Shown here piece after piece: positions 6,029 through 12,361 of a stretch of 12,361 nt of DNA (the first letter of the stretch is position 1; every line of letters begins with the position of its first letter). The notes beneath the pieces are model-generated. The model searched no databases, was not told where the DNA came from, and saw nothing but the letters and a program-made list of their open reading frames with translations. A program made the position numbers and the translations under genes. Source of the stretch: VGBK01 sp043810615 (GTDB lineage: Bacteria > Actinomycetota > Acidimicrobiia > Spongiisociales > UBA11373); NCBI GenBank assembly GCA_043810615.1, contig JBDROA010000160.1:1-12361 (forward strand), given 5' to 3'.

Positions 6029-6520
6029 CTACGGACGCGCCCGGCGACGGCGGATCAGGTAGATGGTTCCGAACACGGCGTAGCCGACCACGCACATCGC
6101 ACCGACGAGGCCAGCCCACTTCAGGCGGCATGCCGTCAGGTCGGCTCCGATCTCCCCAGTACACCCTGAGCCGTCGGTCCACGTCATTACGAACAGCAGG
6201 ACCATGAACACACTGAAGATGACGACCCCAATGCGAAGCCGCCGGTTGTCCCTGGCGGGTGCCGGCGAGCGGACCACGGCCTGAGGTACCCGTCGGGGAG
6301 CGGCCACCCCGGCAAGAGGGAGCACCGGACCCGGGTGGCTGTCCCACACCACGTACCAGCTCTTCTCACAGTGAGGGCAGCGGACCTCGAGATTGTGGGT
6401 TCCCGGTTCCTTCTGGAAGTAGAAGGGCACCAGGTCGCCACTCGTCGGCCATTCCCGGGTTCCATGCAGCCCGCCGCAGTGCTGACAGCGGAGCTCACCG
6501 GCGAACTGGGAGATGTGCAT
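6029..6520 (-). CDS. zinc-ribbon protein with two transmembrane helices
   Basis: A 163-residue minus-strand protein not assignable to a named family. The N-terminus has two CxxC knuckles, CQHC (Cys12/15) and CPHC (Cys48/51), separated by 32 residues, a treble-clef/zinc-ribbon arrangement. An Ala/Pro/Arg-rich linker follows (about 64-94), then a hydrophobic helix IGVVIFSVFMVLLFVMTW (97-114), a short loop with two cysteines (120, 131) and a second helix WAGLVGAMCVVGYAVFGTIYL (135-155), ending RRRRARP. The positive-inside rule puts both the zinc ribbon and the basic tail in the cytoplasm. ATG at 6520 is preferred over the adjacent TTG because AGGGGG (6526-6531) precedes it at good spacing. It is flanked by mobile debris and empty sequence, so it seems to be transcribed alone. 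Function unknown. Confidence 0.75.
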   Translation of the reverse strand: MHISQFAGELRCQHCGGLHGTREWPTSGDLVPFYFQKEPGTHNLEVRCPHCEKSWYVVWDSHPGPVLPLAGVAAPRRVPQAVVRSPAPARDNRRLRIGVVIFSVFMVLLFVMTWTDGSGCTGEIGADLTACRLKWAGLVGAMCVVGYAVFGTIYLIRRRRARP

Positions 6521-6706
6521 CAACTACCCCCTGTGACGAGTGATCACCGGGTCCATGCTTTGGGCCTGTCACCTGTGATGCGAAGCATACGACTCGCGTT
6601 CCCCACCCGGCCTTCGGGTCTCCTGCCCGCGGTACAGATCTTCCGGTAGGTCCCCGGCCCCGTCGGGCAGACGACCGGGCGACCGGGCCGTCGGGGGTCA
6701 AGGCCA

Positions 6707-6811
6707 TCAACCCCCGGGCAGCAGCGGGGTGAGGTCCTCGCCCCGGGCCCACGCCTGCAGGTACAAGTAGGGCCAGACCTCGCCGCGGCGCGCCTCCCAA
6801 TGCCTGGAGGA
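6707..6811 (-). pseudogene. possible C-terminal gene remnant
   Basis: A 34-codon minus-strand stretch between stops reads HWEARRGEVWPYLYLQAW and then ARGEDLTPLLPGG. It has a natural amino-acid mix (Trp, Tyr, Leu) and codons ending almost all in G or C, unlike the arginine-rich surroundings. It may be the tail of a lost gene. I do not recognise the family, and a chance frame is possible. Confidence 0.25.
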
Positions 6812-7113
6812 TCAAGCCCTGAGGGCCTGACCACTGATGCCGCGATGTGCCCATCGGCAGGACAGGCTGGTCTCAAGGCTCGCGGCGCAACACGGGCGTC
6901 TGTCCACGGCCACCGGACGGCCGGAGAGGCCTGACCGCTGGGAGGAGAGGTGCACCGGGAGAATAGCGACGCTCTCGTCGAATCGGCATCGAGCCGGCCT
7001 TCAGAAACCCGCTGAACTCTGTTGGGCCGCAGATCCTCAGACGTGGAGTGACAGGCAGATGGGGAAGGCGACCGCCCGGCTATTGAGACACGAACTGGTG
7101 GCGAGCCCTTCAC

Positions 7114-7128
7114 CGCGCGCAGCGCGCG
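7114..7128 (-). terminator. GC-rich palindrome just after the 61-residue gene
   Basis: CGCGCGC and GCGCGCG flank a single central base (A on the plus strand), giving a 15-base near-perfect palindrome. It starts seven bases past the stop of the minus-strand gene ending at 7135. As RNA it can fold as a 5-bp stem with a 5-base loop. There is no T tract, so it is at most a weak or factor-dependent terminator. Confidence 0.25.
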
Positions 7129-7134
7129 ACGGGT

Positions 7135-7320
7135 TCAACCTGAGTCGGGCTTGGAACCGCCCGAGGACCCGGAGCGGTCGCTACCGGATCCTGATGGCTT
7201 GCCGCCGTCATCACGACTTCGGTAGACCGAGGTCTGCTTCTTGCTGAGGCGCGTGTGATTCGGGCATTCCTCAACTGGCCCGGCTTTCCATTTGCCCTTG
7301 CAGAAGTGGCTGGTTGTCAT
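7135..7320 (-). CDS. small 61-residue protein of unknown function
   Basis: A short minus-strand gene beginning MTTSHFCKGKWKAGPVEECP. The ATG at 7320 is preceded by a textbook GGAGGA (7326-7331) at optimal spacing, and TACGATGG (7367-7372) lies 46 bases upstream. These two signals are the main reason to believe it. The first half has two cysteines (Cys7, Cys19) and His5 and His22 in an H-x-C...C-x-x-H-like arrangement that could bind one metal ion. The second half is basic and then a Ser/Gly/Asp/Lys tail (SGSGSDRSGSSGGSKPDSG), surely disordered. It matches no family I recognise. It is transcribed away from the ETF operon. Confidence 0.55.
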   Translation of the reverse strand: MTTSHFCKGKWKAGPVEECPNHTRLSKKQTSVYRSRDDGGKPSGSGSDRSGSSGGSKPDSG

Positions 7321-7366
7321 GGCGGTCCTCCTGGACCAATCAGCCCGCACCGGGCGGAGAGAGGCC

Positions 7367-7372
7367 ATCGTA
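7367..7372 (-). promoter_or_regulatory. putative -10 element (TACGAT) of the 61-residue gene
   Basis: On the minus strand TACGATGG occurs 46 bases before the ATG at 7320. It matches TAnnnT and resembles CACGATGG (3971) and CACTATGG (4690) upstream of other genes here. No clear -35 was seen. Confidence 0.3.
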
Positions 7373-7397
7373 CCGCGCTTGCGGAGGCCTTGGCGGT

Positions 7398-7697
7398 TCA
7401 GGGCGAGCGGCCATGGCGTGGACCCCGTTGACCCTGAACGCGGGGGTCGTCGGAGTCGGCGAACCCGCTCGGCATGCAGTTCAGCGCTTCGCGGCCACAG
7501 CCCTGGTGGGAGATGCAGCCGGCAGCTCCCGGTGAGCATGAGGCGGAACCGCATCCGGTTCGGCCGCAACGGGCCAACGGCCCACCGGAGGGCCACTCCG
7601 AGCCGTGGGCCGACAGGTCGATGTCGGGCCCGACTTTCACGGCGAGACCGGCGAACGGGCACTTCACCTCGGCGATCGTCGACCAGGACGAGATCAT
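7398..7697 (-). CDS. possible small cysteine-rich protein (doubtful)
   Basis: A minus-strand frame of 99 codons from an ATG at 7697. The middle (EVKCPFAGLAVKVGPDIDLS, then AHGSEWPSGGPLARC) has balanced composition and G/C third positions, followed by seven cysteines within about 35 residues. In favour are the coding-like codon use of the first half and its position 77 bases upstream of the 61-residue gene on the same strand. Against are the lack of a ribosome binding site, a stop codon just before the ATG, overlap with the rhodanese fragment on the other strand, and an arginine-rich end. The true start could be the GTG inside EVKC. No family recognised. Confidence 0.25.
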   Translation of the reverse strand: MISSWSTIAEVKCPFAGLAVKVGPDIDLSAHGSEWPSGGPLARCGRTGCGSASCSPGAAGCISHQGCGREALNCMPSGFADSDDPRVQGQRGPRHGRSP

Positions 7698-7817
7698 CTG
7701 TTACTGCGGGATCTCGCCACACGGCTACGGGGCGGCCCGCATCCTGACGCAGCGGGGTTGGAGAAGCGTCAAGGTTATGGAAGCATCGCCGCCTGGCCCT
7801 GCCCCAATGAGAAGTGA
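7681..7817 (+). pseudogene. rhodanese-domain C-terminal fragment, frameshifted
   Basis: The plus strand reads DQDEIICYCGISPHGYGAAR and then ILTQRGWRSVKVM, a clear match to the second half of a rhodanese domain. The strand is followed by the active-site cysteine (second Cys of CYC, at 7705-7707), its loop CGISPHG, and a helix with the R-x-L-x-x-x-G-W/F signature. At about 7780-7782 the frame breaks, and the expected ending (GSIAAWPCPNEK, then TGA at 7815-7817) continues in another frame. The N-terminal half with the CDC25-like DVR motif is not found upstream in any frame. Rhodaneses move sulfur through a cysteine persulfide; this copy is truncated at the front and broken near the end, so it should be dead. 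Confidence 0.6.
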
Positions 7818-7873
7818 CCCGGGGAATCGTGCTTTGCCCGCGCCGATCGCCGTCGGCGAGAGTGCGGCGCGCG

Positions 7874-7879
7874 TAGCAT
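7874..7879 (+). promoter_or_regulatory. putative -10 element (TAGCAT) of the ETF operon
   Basis: TAGCAT fits TAnnnT and would give a leader of about 83 bases before the ATG at 7969. The leader contains GC-rich inverted segments (around 7880-7905) but no recognisable riboswitch. No good -35 was seen. Confidence 0.25.
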
Positions 7880-7968
7880 GAGCCGGCCGGTCGTCCCGGC
7901 GAGGGGTGTGCCCCTGGTGGGGCGAGGAGACCGTCTCCGGGCCGCAGAGACACGAGTGAAGGGCGTGC

Positions 7969-9879
7969 ATGAACTACATCGTGTTGATCAAGCAAGTACC
8001 CGACATCCGGAACATCCCGCCGGACGCCTGGGACTGGGAGAAGGGCACTCTGCGAAGGGGCATGCTCGACACCGTCTGCAATGAGCTGGACCGCCAGGCG
8101 CTGGCTTTCGCCGCCGCCTTGCGCCGGCAGCAGGACGGCAAGGTCGTGGCCTTGACGATGGGCCCGCCCTTCGCCACCGAGGTGCTCCGCTACGCCCTGT
8201 CGATCTGTGCCGACCGCGCCGTGCTGCTCACCGACCGCAAGCTCGGTGGTGCCGATACCCCGGCCACGGCTTATCCGCTGAGCCAGTCGATCCGCAAGAT
8301 CGAGAAGGAGATCTTCGGCGGCGACCGCGACTACCTGATCATCACCGGCATGCAATCCGTCGATGGCGACACCGCCCAGGTGCCGCCGCAGGTGGCCGAG
8401 GAGCTCGGCATCCCCCACATCGCCTATGCCACCTCGTTCCGCTACGCCGACGAAGCGTTGCAGGTAGCCCGGATCACCCGCAACGGCAAGGAAGTGCTGT
8501 CCCCCAACAGCTACCCGGCGTTGATCACCGTGACGAACTGGACCGAGCCGCCTTTCGCGTCCTTCAGCAGGACGGCCTGGGCGTACGACCAGGAAATCGT
8601 CTCCTGGAGCGCCGACGACATCGCGGCCGACCCGGCGAGAATCGGGCTGACCGGCTCCCGCACCACGGTGCACCGGATCTTCTCTCCCAAGGAAGTCAGC
8701 ACCAAGGACTGCGTGTACGTCACCGACATGCGCCGGCTCGCCGAGATGATCAAGCAGCTCTACGACGCCAGGCTCTCGTCGAAGGCGACCGAAGAGGACG
8801 CAGGGGAGCAGTACCGGCTGCCGGAAGACAAGACCCCGACCTTCCGGGGAGAGGTCTGGGTGTACGCCGAACAGGATGCGGGCGAACTGCACGCCGCCGC
8901 ATTCGAGTTGCTCGGCCGGGCTTCCTCGTTGGCGAGGAGCCTCAATGAGAAGGTCGCGGCCGTGTTGCTCGGCGCCGGGGTCGAAGCGATGGCCGGAGAT
9001 CTCATCGCTCACGGCGCCGACAAGGTGTACGCGGCGGACCACGAGATGCTCGGCCACTTCTCGCCGATGCCCTACACCGAGACGGTGAGCGAACTGATAG
9101 GCGAGTACCGGCCGCAGATCGTGCTGTTCGCCGCAACCCCGCTGGGGCGGGAACTCGCCCCGCGCGTTGCCTACCGGACGAATTCGGGCCTCACCGCCGA
9201 CTGCACCGCTCTGGACCTGATGGACCTGAAACGTGCCGGGAAGGAATACACCGGGATCCTTCGCCAGACCCGGCCGGCGCTCGGTGGGAACATCATGGCC
9301 GCCATCATCACGCAGAACGCCGAGATACAGATGTCCACGGCACGCCCGGGGGTGATGAAGGCGCTGCCGCGAGACGATTCGAGACGGGGAGAGGTGATCA
9401 AGCACACTCCGCAGCCGGCGGAAGAGCGCGCCGGGGTGAGCCTGGTGAGCTTCGAGCCGATACAGGCCACCGTGCAGCTATCCGAAGCGGAGGTGATCGT
9501 CACCGGCGGCGGCGGGCTGCGCACCAGGGAGAACTACGACACCTACATACGGCCGCTCGCCGCGGAACTGGGCAGGTTCCTCGGGGTCGAGAGCATGGTC
9601 GGAGCCTCGAGAGCCGCAGTGGAGCGCGGCCTGATCGATCGCGGGCATCAGGTGGGGCAGACCGGCCAGACCGTCAAGCCCCGGGTGTACGTCGCCGTCG
9701 GCGTATCGGGGGCGGTGCAGCACCTGACCGGCATGCAGAGCTCGGACATCATCGTGGCCATCAACAAGGATGCCAAGGCGCCGATCTTCCACGTTGCCGA
9801 CATAGGGGTTGTGGGGAGTCTGGAAGAGAGCATCCCCCAACTCACCGAAGCTCTCAAGCTTGGGGCGGTGCAGGCATGA
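7969..9879 (+). CDS. fused electron-transfer flavoprotein, EtfB-EtfA single chain
   Basis: A 636-residue protein joining both ETF subunits, beta first. Residues 1 to about 270 are EtfB (MNYIVLIKQVPD; TDRKLGGADT at 88-97; SVDGDTAQVPPQVAEELG at 130-147). Residues from about 290 are EtfA, opening with VWVYAEQDAGELHAAAFELLG and ending in the FAD-binding domain with QVGQTGQTVKPRVYVAVGVSG (about 561-581), QHLTGM and IVAINKD. Ordinary ETF is a heterodimer of about 260 and 330 residues, so nothing is missing; the two are linked by about 20-25 residues. Fused ETFs are known from archaea such as Sulfolobus. The DGDTAQV and GADT motifs are those of FixA/bifurcating EtfB, whereas non-bifurcating ETF has a DDDxxQ form. 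The protein would carry two flavins and pass electrons to the ETF-QO encoded next, with which it overlaps by ATGA. The start has GAAGGG eight bases upstream. Confidence 0.93.
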   Translation: MNYIVLIKQVPDIRNIPPDAWDWEKGTLRRGMLDTVCNELDRQALAFAAALRRQQDGKVVALTMGPPFATEVLRYALSICADRAVLLTDRKLGGADTPATAYPLSQSIRKIEKEIFGGDRDYLIITGMQSVDGDTAQVPPQVAEELGIPHIAYATSFRYADEALQVARITRNGKEVLSPNSYPALITVTNWTEPPFASFSRTAWAYDQEIVSWSADDIAADPARIGLTGSRTTVHRIFSPKEVSTKDCVYVTDMRRLAEMIKQLYDARLSSKATEEDAGEQYRLPEDKTPTFRGEVWVYAEQDAGELHAAAFELLGRASSLARSLNEKVAAVLLGAGVEAMAGDLIAHGADKVYAADHEMLGHFSPMPYTETVSELIGEYRPQIVLFAATPLGRELAPRVAYRTNSGLTADCTALDLMDLKRAGKEYTGILRQTRPALGGNIMAAIITQNAEIQMSTARPGVMKALPRDDSRRGEVIKHTPQPAEERAGVSLVSFEPIQATVQLSEAEVIVTGGGGLRTRENYDTYIRPLAAELGRFLGVESMVGASRAAVERGLIDRGHQVGQTGQTVKPRVYVAVGVSGAVQHLTGMQSSDIIVAINKDAKAPIFHVADIGVVGSLEESIPQLTEALKLGAVQA

Positions 9880-11483
9880 CCGAGACCAACAAGGTAGACG
9901 TCCTTTTCGTCGGCGGCGGGCCGGCCGGCCTGGCCGGCGCCATCAAGGCGAAGCAGCTGCTCAACGCCAAGGGCAGAACCGAGAGCGTGGCCGTAATCGA
10001 CAAGGCGGACAAGGCCGGCCAGCACGTCCTGTCCGGGCTGGTGTTCGAGCCCCAGGCGCTCACGGAGCTGATCCCCGACTGGAAGGAGAGGAAGGACCCC
10101 TTCGTGACCCGGGCCCTCGGCAGCGAGGTCCTGAAGGACGAGACGCTGTTCCTGACGAAATCTCGAGCGATCAAGTTGCCCGAATGGATCGTTCCGCCGT
10201 ACTTGCGGCACCACGGCAACCTGGTGCTTTCCGGCAGTGAGATGGTCCGCTGGCTCGTCGGCGAGGCGGAGGCCCTGGGGGTTCGGGTCTACACCGGCTT
10301 CGCCGCCACCGAGGTGCTCTACGGCGAATCCGGCGTTAGAGGGGTGAGGCTGGGCGACAAGGGCCTCGACAGAGAAGGGAACCGGCAGGTCAACTTCGTG
10401 CCCGGGGAGGCCATCGAGGCCAGGGTCACCGTCTTCGGGGAAGGCTCGCTGGGCCAATTGGCCGAAGACGTGGTGGAGAAGAAGGGACTGAACAGCGGCA
10501 GCACCCATCAGATCCAGTCGCTCGGCGTGAAGGAAGTGATCAAGCTCCCGCCGGAGAACAGCTTCGGGGCCAACCACGTGGTCCACACCATCGGTTTCCC
10601 CCTGACCGACGTGTTCGGCGGCGGCACCCTCTACAGCATGGACAAGAACACCGTCGCGGTGGCTCTGGTGCTCGCCCTCGACTGGAAGTACGCCGACCTC
10701 AACCCCCAGCAAGAGCTCCAGGTCTTCAAGTCGCACCCGTACGTCCGCAAGATCCTCGAAGGCGGCGAGGTCATCGCCTACGGCGCCAAGACCCTGCCGG
10801 AGGGCGGCTACTTCGCCCGGCCGCGCCCCTACACCGACGGCGCGCTCATCGTGGGGGACTCTGCCGGCTTCACCGACGTGCGCAAGCTGAAGGGCTGGCA
10901 CAACGCCATGCGGTCGGGGATGCTGGCGGCGGAGGCCATCGTGCAGGCCATCGAACGGGACGACTTCAGCGCCGGGGCCCTGAAGCGGTACGGGGATCTG
11001 CTGGAGGCGAGTCCCGTCATCGCCGACTTGAAGCGGGGGAAGAACTACCGGCAGATGTTCACCAAGGGAGGCACCGTGTACCTGGGGGCCCCCCTCTCTC
11101 TGCTCCAGGGGCTCATCAGGAGAAGGATCGAGACGGAACCCGACTACAAGGGGATGAAGCGCGTCCGTCTCAAGCGGGACTACCGGGGCGGCTACGACCG
11201 GCTGAGCGACGTGGCGCTCTCCGGGACCATCCACCGCGAAGAAGAGCCGTCCCACATCAGCATCTCCGATCCGGCCGCCTGCGCCCGGTGCCTGCAGGAC
11301 TTCGGGGTGCACCCCTGCGCCTACTTCTGTCCGGCCGACGTGTACCGGTTCGAGGAGGACGAACTCGTGTTGAATCCCTCGAACTGCGTTCACTGCCAGA
11401 CCTGCCGGATGAAGTGCCCGCACCAGGTGATCCAATGGCGCGTTCCAGAAGGCGGCGGGGGGCCGAAGTACAAGATCATGTGA
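9876..11483 (+). CDS. ETF:quinone oxidoreductase (FixC/EtfC-like) fused to an eight-cysteine ferredoxin domain
   Basis: A 535-residue flavoprotein that takes electrons from ETF and passes them to the quinone pool at the membrane. The N-terminus has the FAD motif VDVLFVGGGPAG (Gly13, Gly15, Gly18). LSGLVFEPQAL and the GALIVGDSAGFTDVRKLKGWHNAM / RSGMLAAEA region are characteristic of ETF-QO. The C-terminal domain ends with the ETF-QO hallmark WRVPEGGGGPKY. Human ETF-QO has four cluster cysteines, matching Cys485, 504, 507 and 510 here. This protein adds Cys469, 472, 481 and 514, forming C-x2-C-x8-C-x3-CP and C-x2-C-x2-C-x3-CP, the layout of a two-[4Fe-4S] ferredoxin. That resembles a fused FixX subunit. 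It starts within the stop of the fused ETF gene (ATGA), so the two are made together. A plain respiratory ETF-QO is the alternative. Confidence 0.93.
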   Translation: MTETNKVDVLFVGGGPAGLAGAIKAKQLLNAKGRTESVAVIDKADKAGQHVLSGLVFEPQALTELIPDWKERKDPFVTRALGSEVLKDETLFLTKSRAIKLPEWIVPPYLRHHGNLVLSGSEMVRWLVGEAEALGVRVYTGFAATEVLYGESGVRGVRLGDKGLDREGNRQVNFVPGEAIEARVTVFGEGSLGQLAEDVVEKKGLNSGSTHQIQSLGVKEVIKLPPENSFGANHVVHTIGFPLTDVFGGGTLYSMDKNTVAVALVLALDWKYADLNPQQELQVFKSHPYVRKILEGGEVIAYGAKTLPEGGYFARPRPYTDGALIVGDSAGFTDVRKLKGWHNAMRSGMLAAEAIVQAIERDDFSAGALKRYGDLLEASPVIADLKRGKNYRQMFTKGGTVYLGAPLSLLQGLIRRRIETEPDYKGMKRVRLKRDYRGGYDRLSDVALSGTIHREEEPSHISISDPAACARCLQDFGVHPCAYFCPADVYRFEEDELVLNPSNCVHCQTCRMKCPHQVIQWRVPEGGGGPKYKIM

Positions 11484-11497
11484 CCGGAGACGCTCAG

Positions 11498-11514
11498 CGA
11501 TCCTGGGGGGATCG
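11498..11514 (+). terminator. terminator-like hairpin after the ETF operon
   Basis: CGATCC and GGATCG form a 6-bp stem around TGGGG, 15 bases after the ETF-QO stop codon. There is no T run behind it, only a short CTTTG, so it would be a weak or Rho-assisted stop. The rest of 11515-11742 shows no gene. Confidence 0.35.
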
Positions 11515-11742
11515 GGGCTTTGCTCCGGGGCGGCGCCGGGAGGGGAGGCTCACCCGGGGCCGAGAGCGCAGGGTGGGCCTCCGCGAGATTCACCCGGGCC
11601 TGCCTGCCTGGGGTGGAGCGACGGGGAGGGGGCCGCTCACCTGCGTCCTGCAACCGCGATCGAGGCCGCCCAACCTGCTCCCGGCTCTCGGCCGGATCAT
11701 CCGGCCCCCGCCGGTCCGCCCTCGCCTTCCCCCCCAAAGCGA

Positions 11743-11748
11743 TAGTCT
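11743..11748 (+). promoter_or_regulatory. putative -10 element (TAGTCT) of the nuclease gene
   Basis: TAGTCT fits TAnnnT, 22 bases before the GTG at 11770. GGGAGGG (11757-11763) follows as a strong ribosome binding site, so the leader would be very short. No good -35 was seen. Confidence 0.3.
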
Positions 11749-11769
11749 CGGGCAGCGGGAGGGTTGAGC

Positions 11770-12361
11770 GTGAGGCTGCTGGTATTCGCCGATCTTCACC
11801 TGGACGCCCTGTTCAGCTGGGCCAGGACCGACGTGGCCCGGGAGCGTCGCCAGAACCTCCGGGACACCCTCGACAACATCATCAAGCTGGTGGACCGGGT
11901 TAAGGCCGACGCTCTGCTCTGCGGGGGCGACCTCTACGAGCAGAGCCGCTTCACCCTCGACACTCTGGCCCTCTTGCAGAGGCGCTTCAACGATTCCCCC
12001 GTGCCGGTGTTCCTGGCACCCGGCAACCACGACTGGTACGGCCCGGACAGCATCTACGCCCGGGCCGTGTGGGCTCCCCACGTCACCGTGTTTACCGAGC
12101 CGACGCTCCGCAGGCACGATCTGACTGACGGGTTCACCCTGTGGGGCGCGGCCCACTGCGCTCCGGCCAACACCCCGGGATTCTTCGAGAACCGCTTCAG
12201 GGTGGACGGGCAGGGAGTGCACATCGGCCTCTTCCACGGCGCCGAGGTCACGTATCTGGTCGACGAGAATCCCGACAAGCTGCCGCATGCACCCTTCCGG
12301 GTCAGCCAGATCCTGGAGGCGGGCCTCAGGCACTCCTTCGTGGGCCACTTCCACACCCGCC
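11770..12361 (+). CDS. Mre11/SbcD-like metallophosphoesterase nuclease, 3' end outside window
   Basis: 197 codons are visible and the frame is open at the window edge. The calcineurin-like phosphoesterase motifs appear in order: FADLHLD (Asp8, His10), CGGDLYE (Asp54), PGNHDW (Asn86, His87), GLFHGAE (His156) and GHFHTR (His193, His195). These form the two-metal (Mn2+) site of Mre11/SbcD DNA-repair exonucleases, which usually work with an SbcC/Rad50 ATPase encoded just downstream, here beyond the window. GTG at 11770 is chosen because GGGAGGG ends six bases before it; the in-frame TTG at 11764 touches that site and is unlikely. The gene lies 286 bases after the ETF operon with its own promoter-like hexamer, so it is a separate unit. 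Other phosphoesterase roles are possible, since only the core domain is seen. Confidence 0.85.
   Translation, partial: MRLLVFADLHLDALFSWARTDVARERRQNLRDTLDNIIKLVDRVKADALLCGGDLYEQSRFTLDTLALLQRRFNDSPVPVFLAPGNHDWYGPDSIYARAVWAPHVTVFTEPTLRRHDLTDGFTLWGAAHCAPANTPGFFENRFRVDGQGVHIGLFHGAEVTYLVDENPDKLPHAPFRVSQILEAGLRHSFVGHFHTR

Larger units (their letters stand above)
6524..7134. other. 611-base gene-poor stretch
   Basis: No convincing gene lies here on either strand. The open frames have arginine/serine/proline-rich translations without domains or ribosome binding sites, as expected from GC-rich non-coding DNA. The only protein-like signal is the short minus-strand remnant at 6707-6811. A GC palindrome sits at 7114-7128. 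Confidence 0.5.

Noticed and set aside
6837..7247. 136-codon plus-strand frame
   Set aside because: Arg/Ser-rich translation, no ribosome binding site or domain; partly antisense to the 61-residue gene.
7135..9405. 756-codon open frame on the minus strand
   Set aside because: It is antisense to the fused ETF gene, whose protein is unmistakable. Such long antisense frames are expected at this GC. Only its last 61 codons (7135-7320) are kept as a gene because of their own ribosome binding site.
9648..11435. 595-codon open frame on the minus strand
   Set aside because: Antisense to the ETF:quinone oxidoreductase; no family motifs.
11520..11903. Plus-strand frame overlapping the start of the Mre11/SbcD-like gene
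   Set aside because: Arginine/serine/proline-rich, no ribosome binding site, and it overlaps the well-supported nuclease frame.

Overview
The window is GC-rich throughout. It uses GTG starts freely and has several 4-base ATGA/GTGA stop-start overlaps. Family content (fused ETF, SRD5A-like protein, pRiA4b ORF-3-like protein, N-formylglutamate amidohydrolase) and TAnnnT-type -10 hexamers fit a high-GC actinobacterium. I lean towards an Acidimicrobiia-like lineage, but nothing here (no rRNA, no marker gene) proves that. No tRNA, rRNA or CRISPR array was seen.

Layout. (1) 60-1855: a two-gene operon with an NAD(P)-dependent epimerase/3beta-HSD-like SDR and a membrane steroid 5-alpha-reductase-family enzyme, overlapping by ATGA. 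(2) 2009-2422: a wrecked MntA/HepT toxin-antitoxin module. The nucleotidyltransferase antitoxin is frameshifted in a run of eight G, and the HEPN toxin is cut after about 20 residues. (3) 2410-5379: a run of plus-strand accessory genes: a pRiA4b ORF-3-like protein, an N-formylglutamate amidohydrolase-family enzyme, a HAD phosphatase of the Swiss-army-knife type, and a vWA-domain protein coupled to it. (4) 5450-5886: mobile-element debris, namely a truncated IS481/IS3-like transposase with a paired 15-bp repeat upstream, broken by four tandem 23-24-bp repeats that look like a solitary IS21-family end. (5) 6029-7817: a sparse region with two minus-strand genes (a zinc-ribbon membrane protein and a 61-residue orphan with an excellent ribosome binding site) and fragments, including a frameshifted rhodanese tail. 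(6) 7969-11483: the metabolic centrepiece. (7) 11770 to the end: the N-terminal part of an Mre11/SbcD-like nuclease, cut by the window edge.

The most notable system is 7969-11483. One ORF encodes EtfB fused to EtfA. The next, overlapping by ATGA, encodes an ETF:quinone oxidoreductase (FixC/EtfC-like) fused to a ferredoxin domain with eight cysteines, enough for two [4Fe-4S] clusters instead of the single cluster of ordinary ETF-QO. The EtfB half carries the DGDTAQV and GADT signatures seen in FixA/bifurcating EtfB rather than the DDD signature of ordinary ETF. The two genes therefore look like a compact two-polypeptide version of the four-subunit FixABCX/EtfABCX complex, which may bifurcate electrons from NADH to quinone and a low-potential acceptor. 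That function is an inference.

Regions (2), (4) and (5) show that the accessory part of the window is decaying, whereas (1), (3), (6) and (7) look intact.
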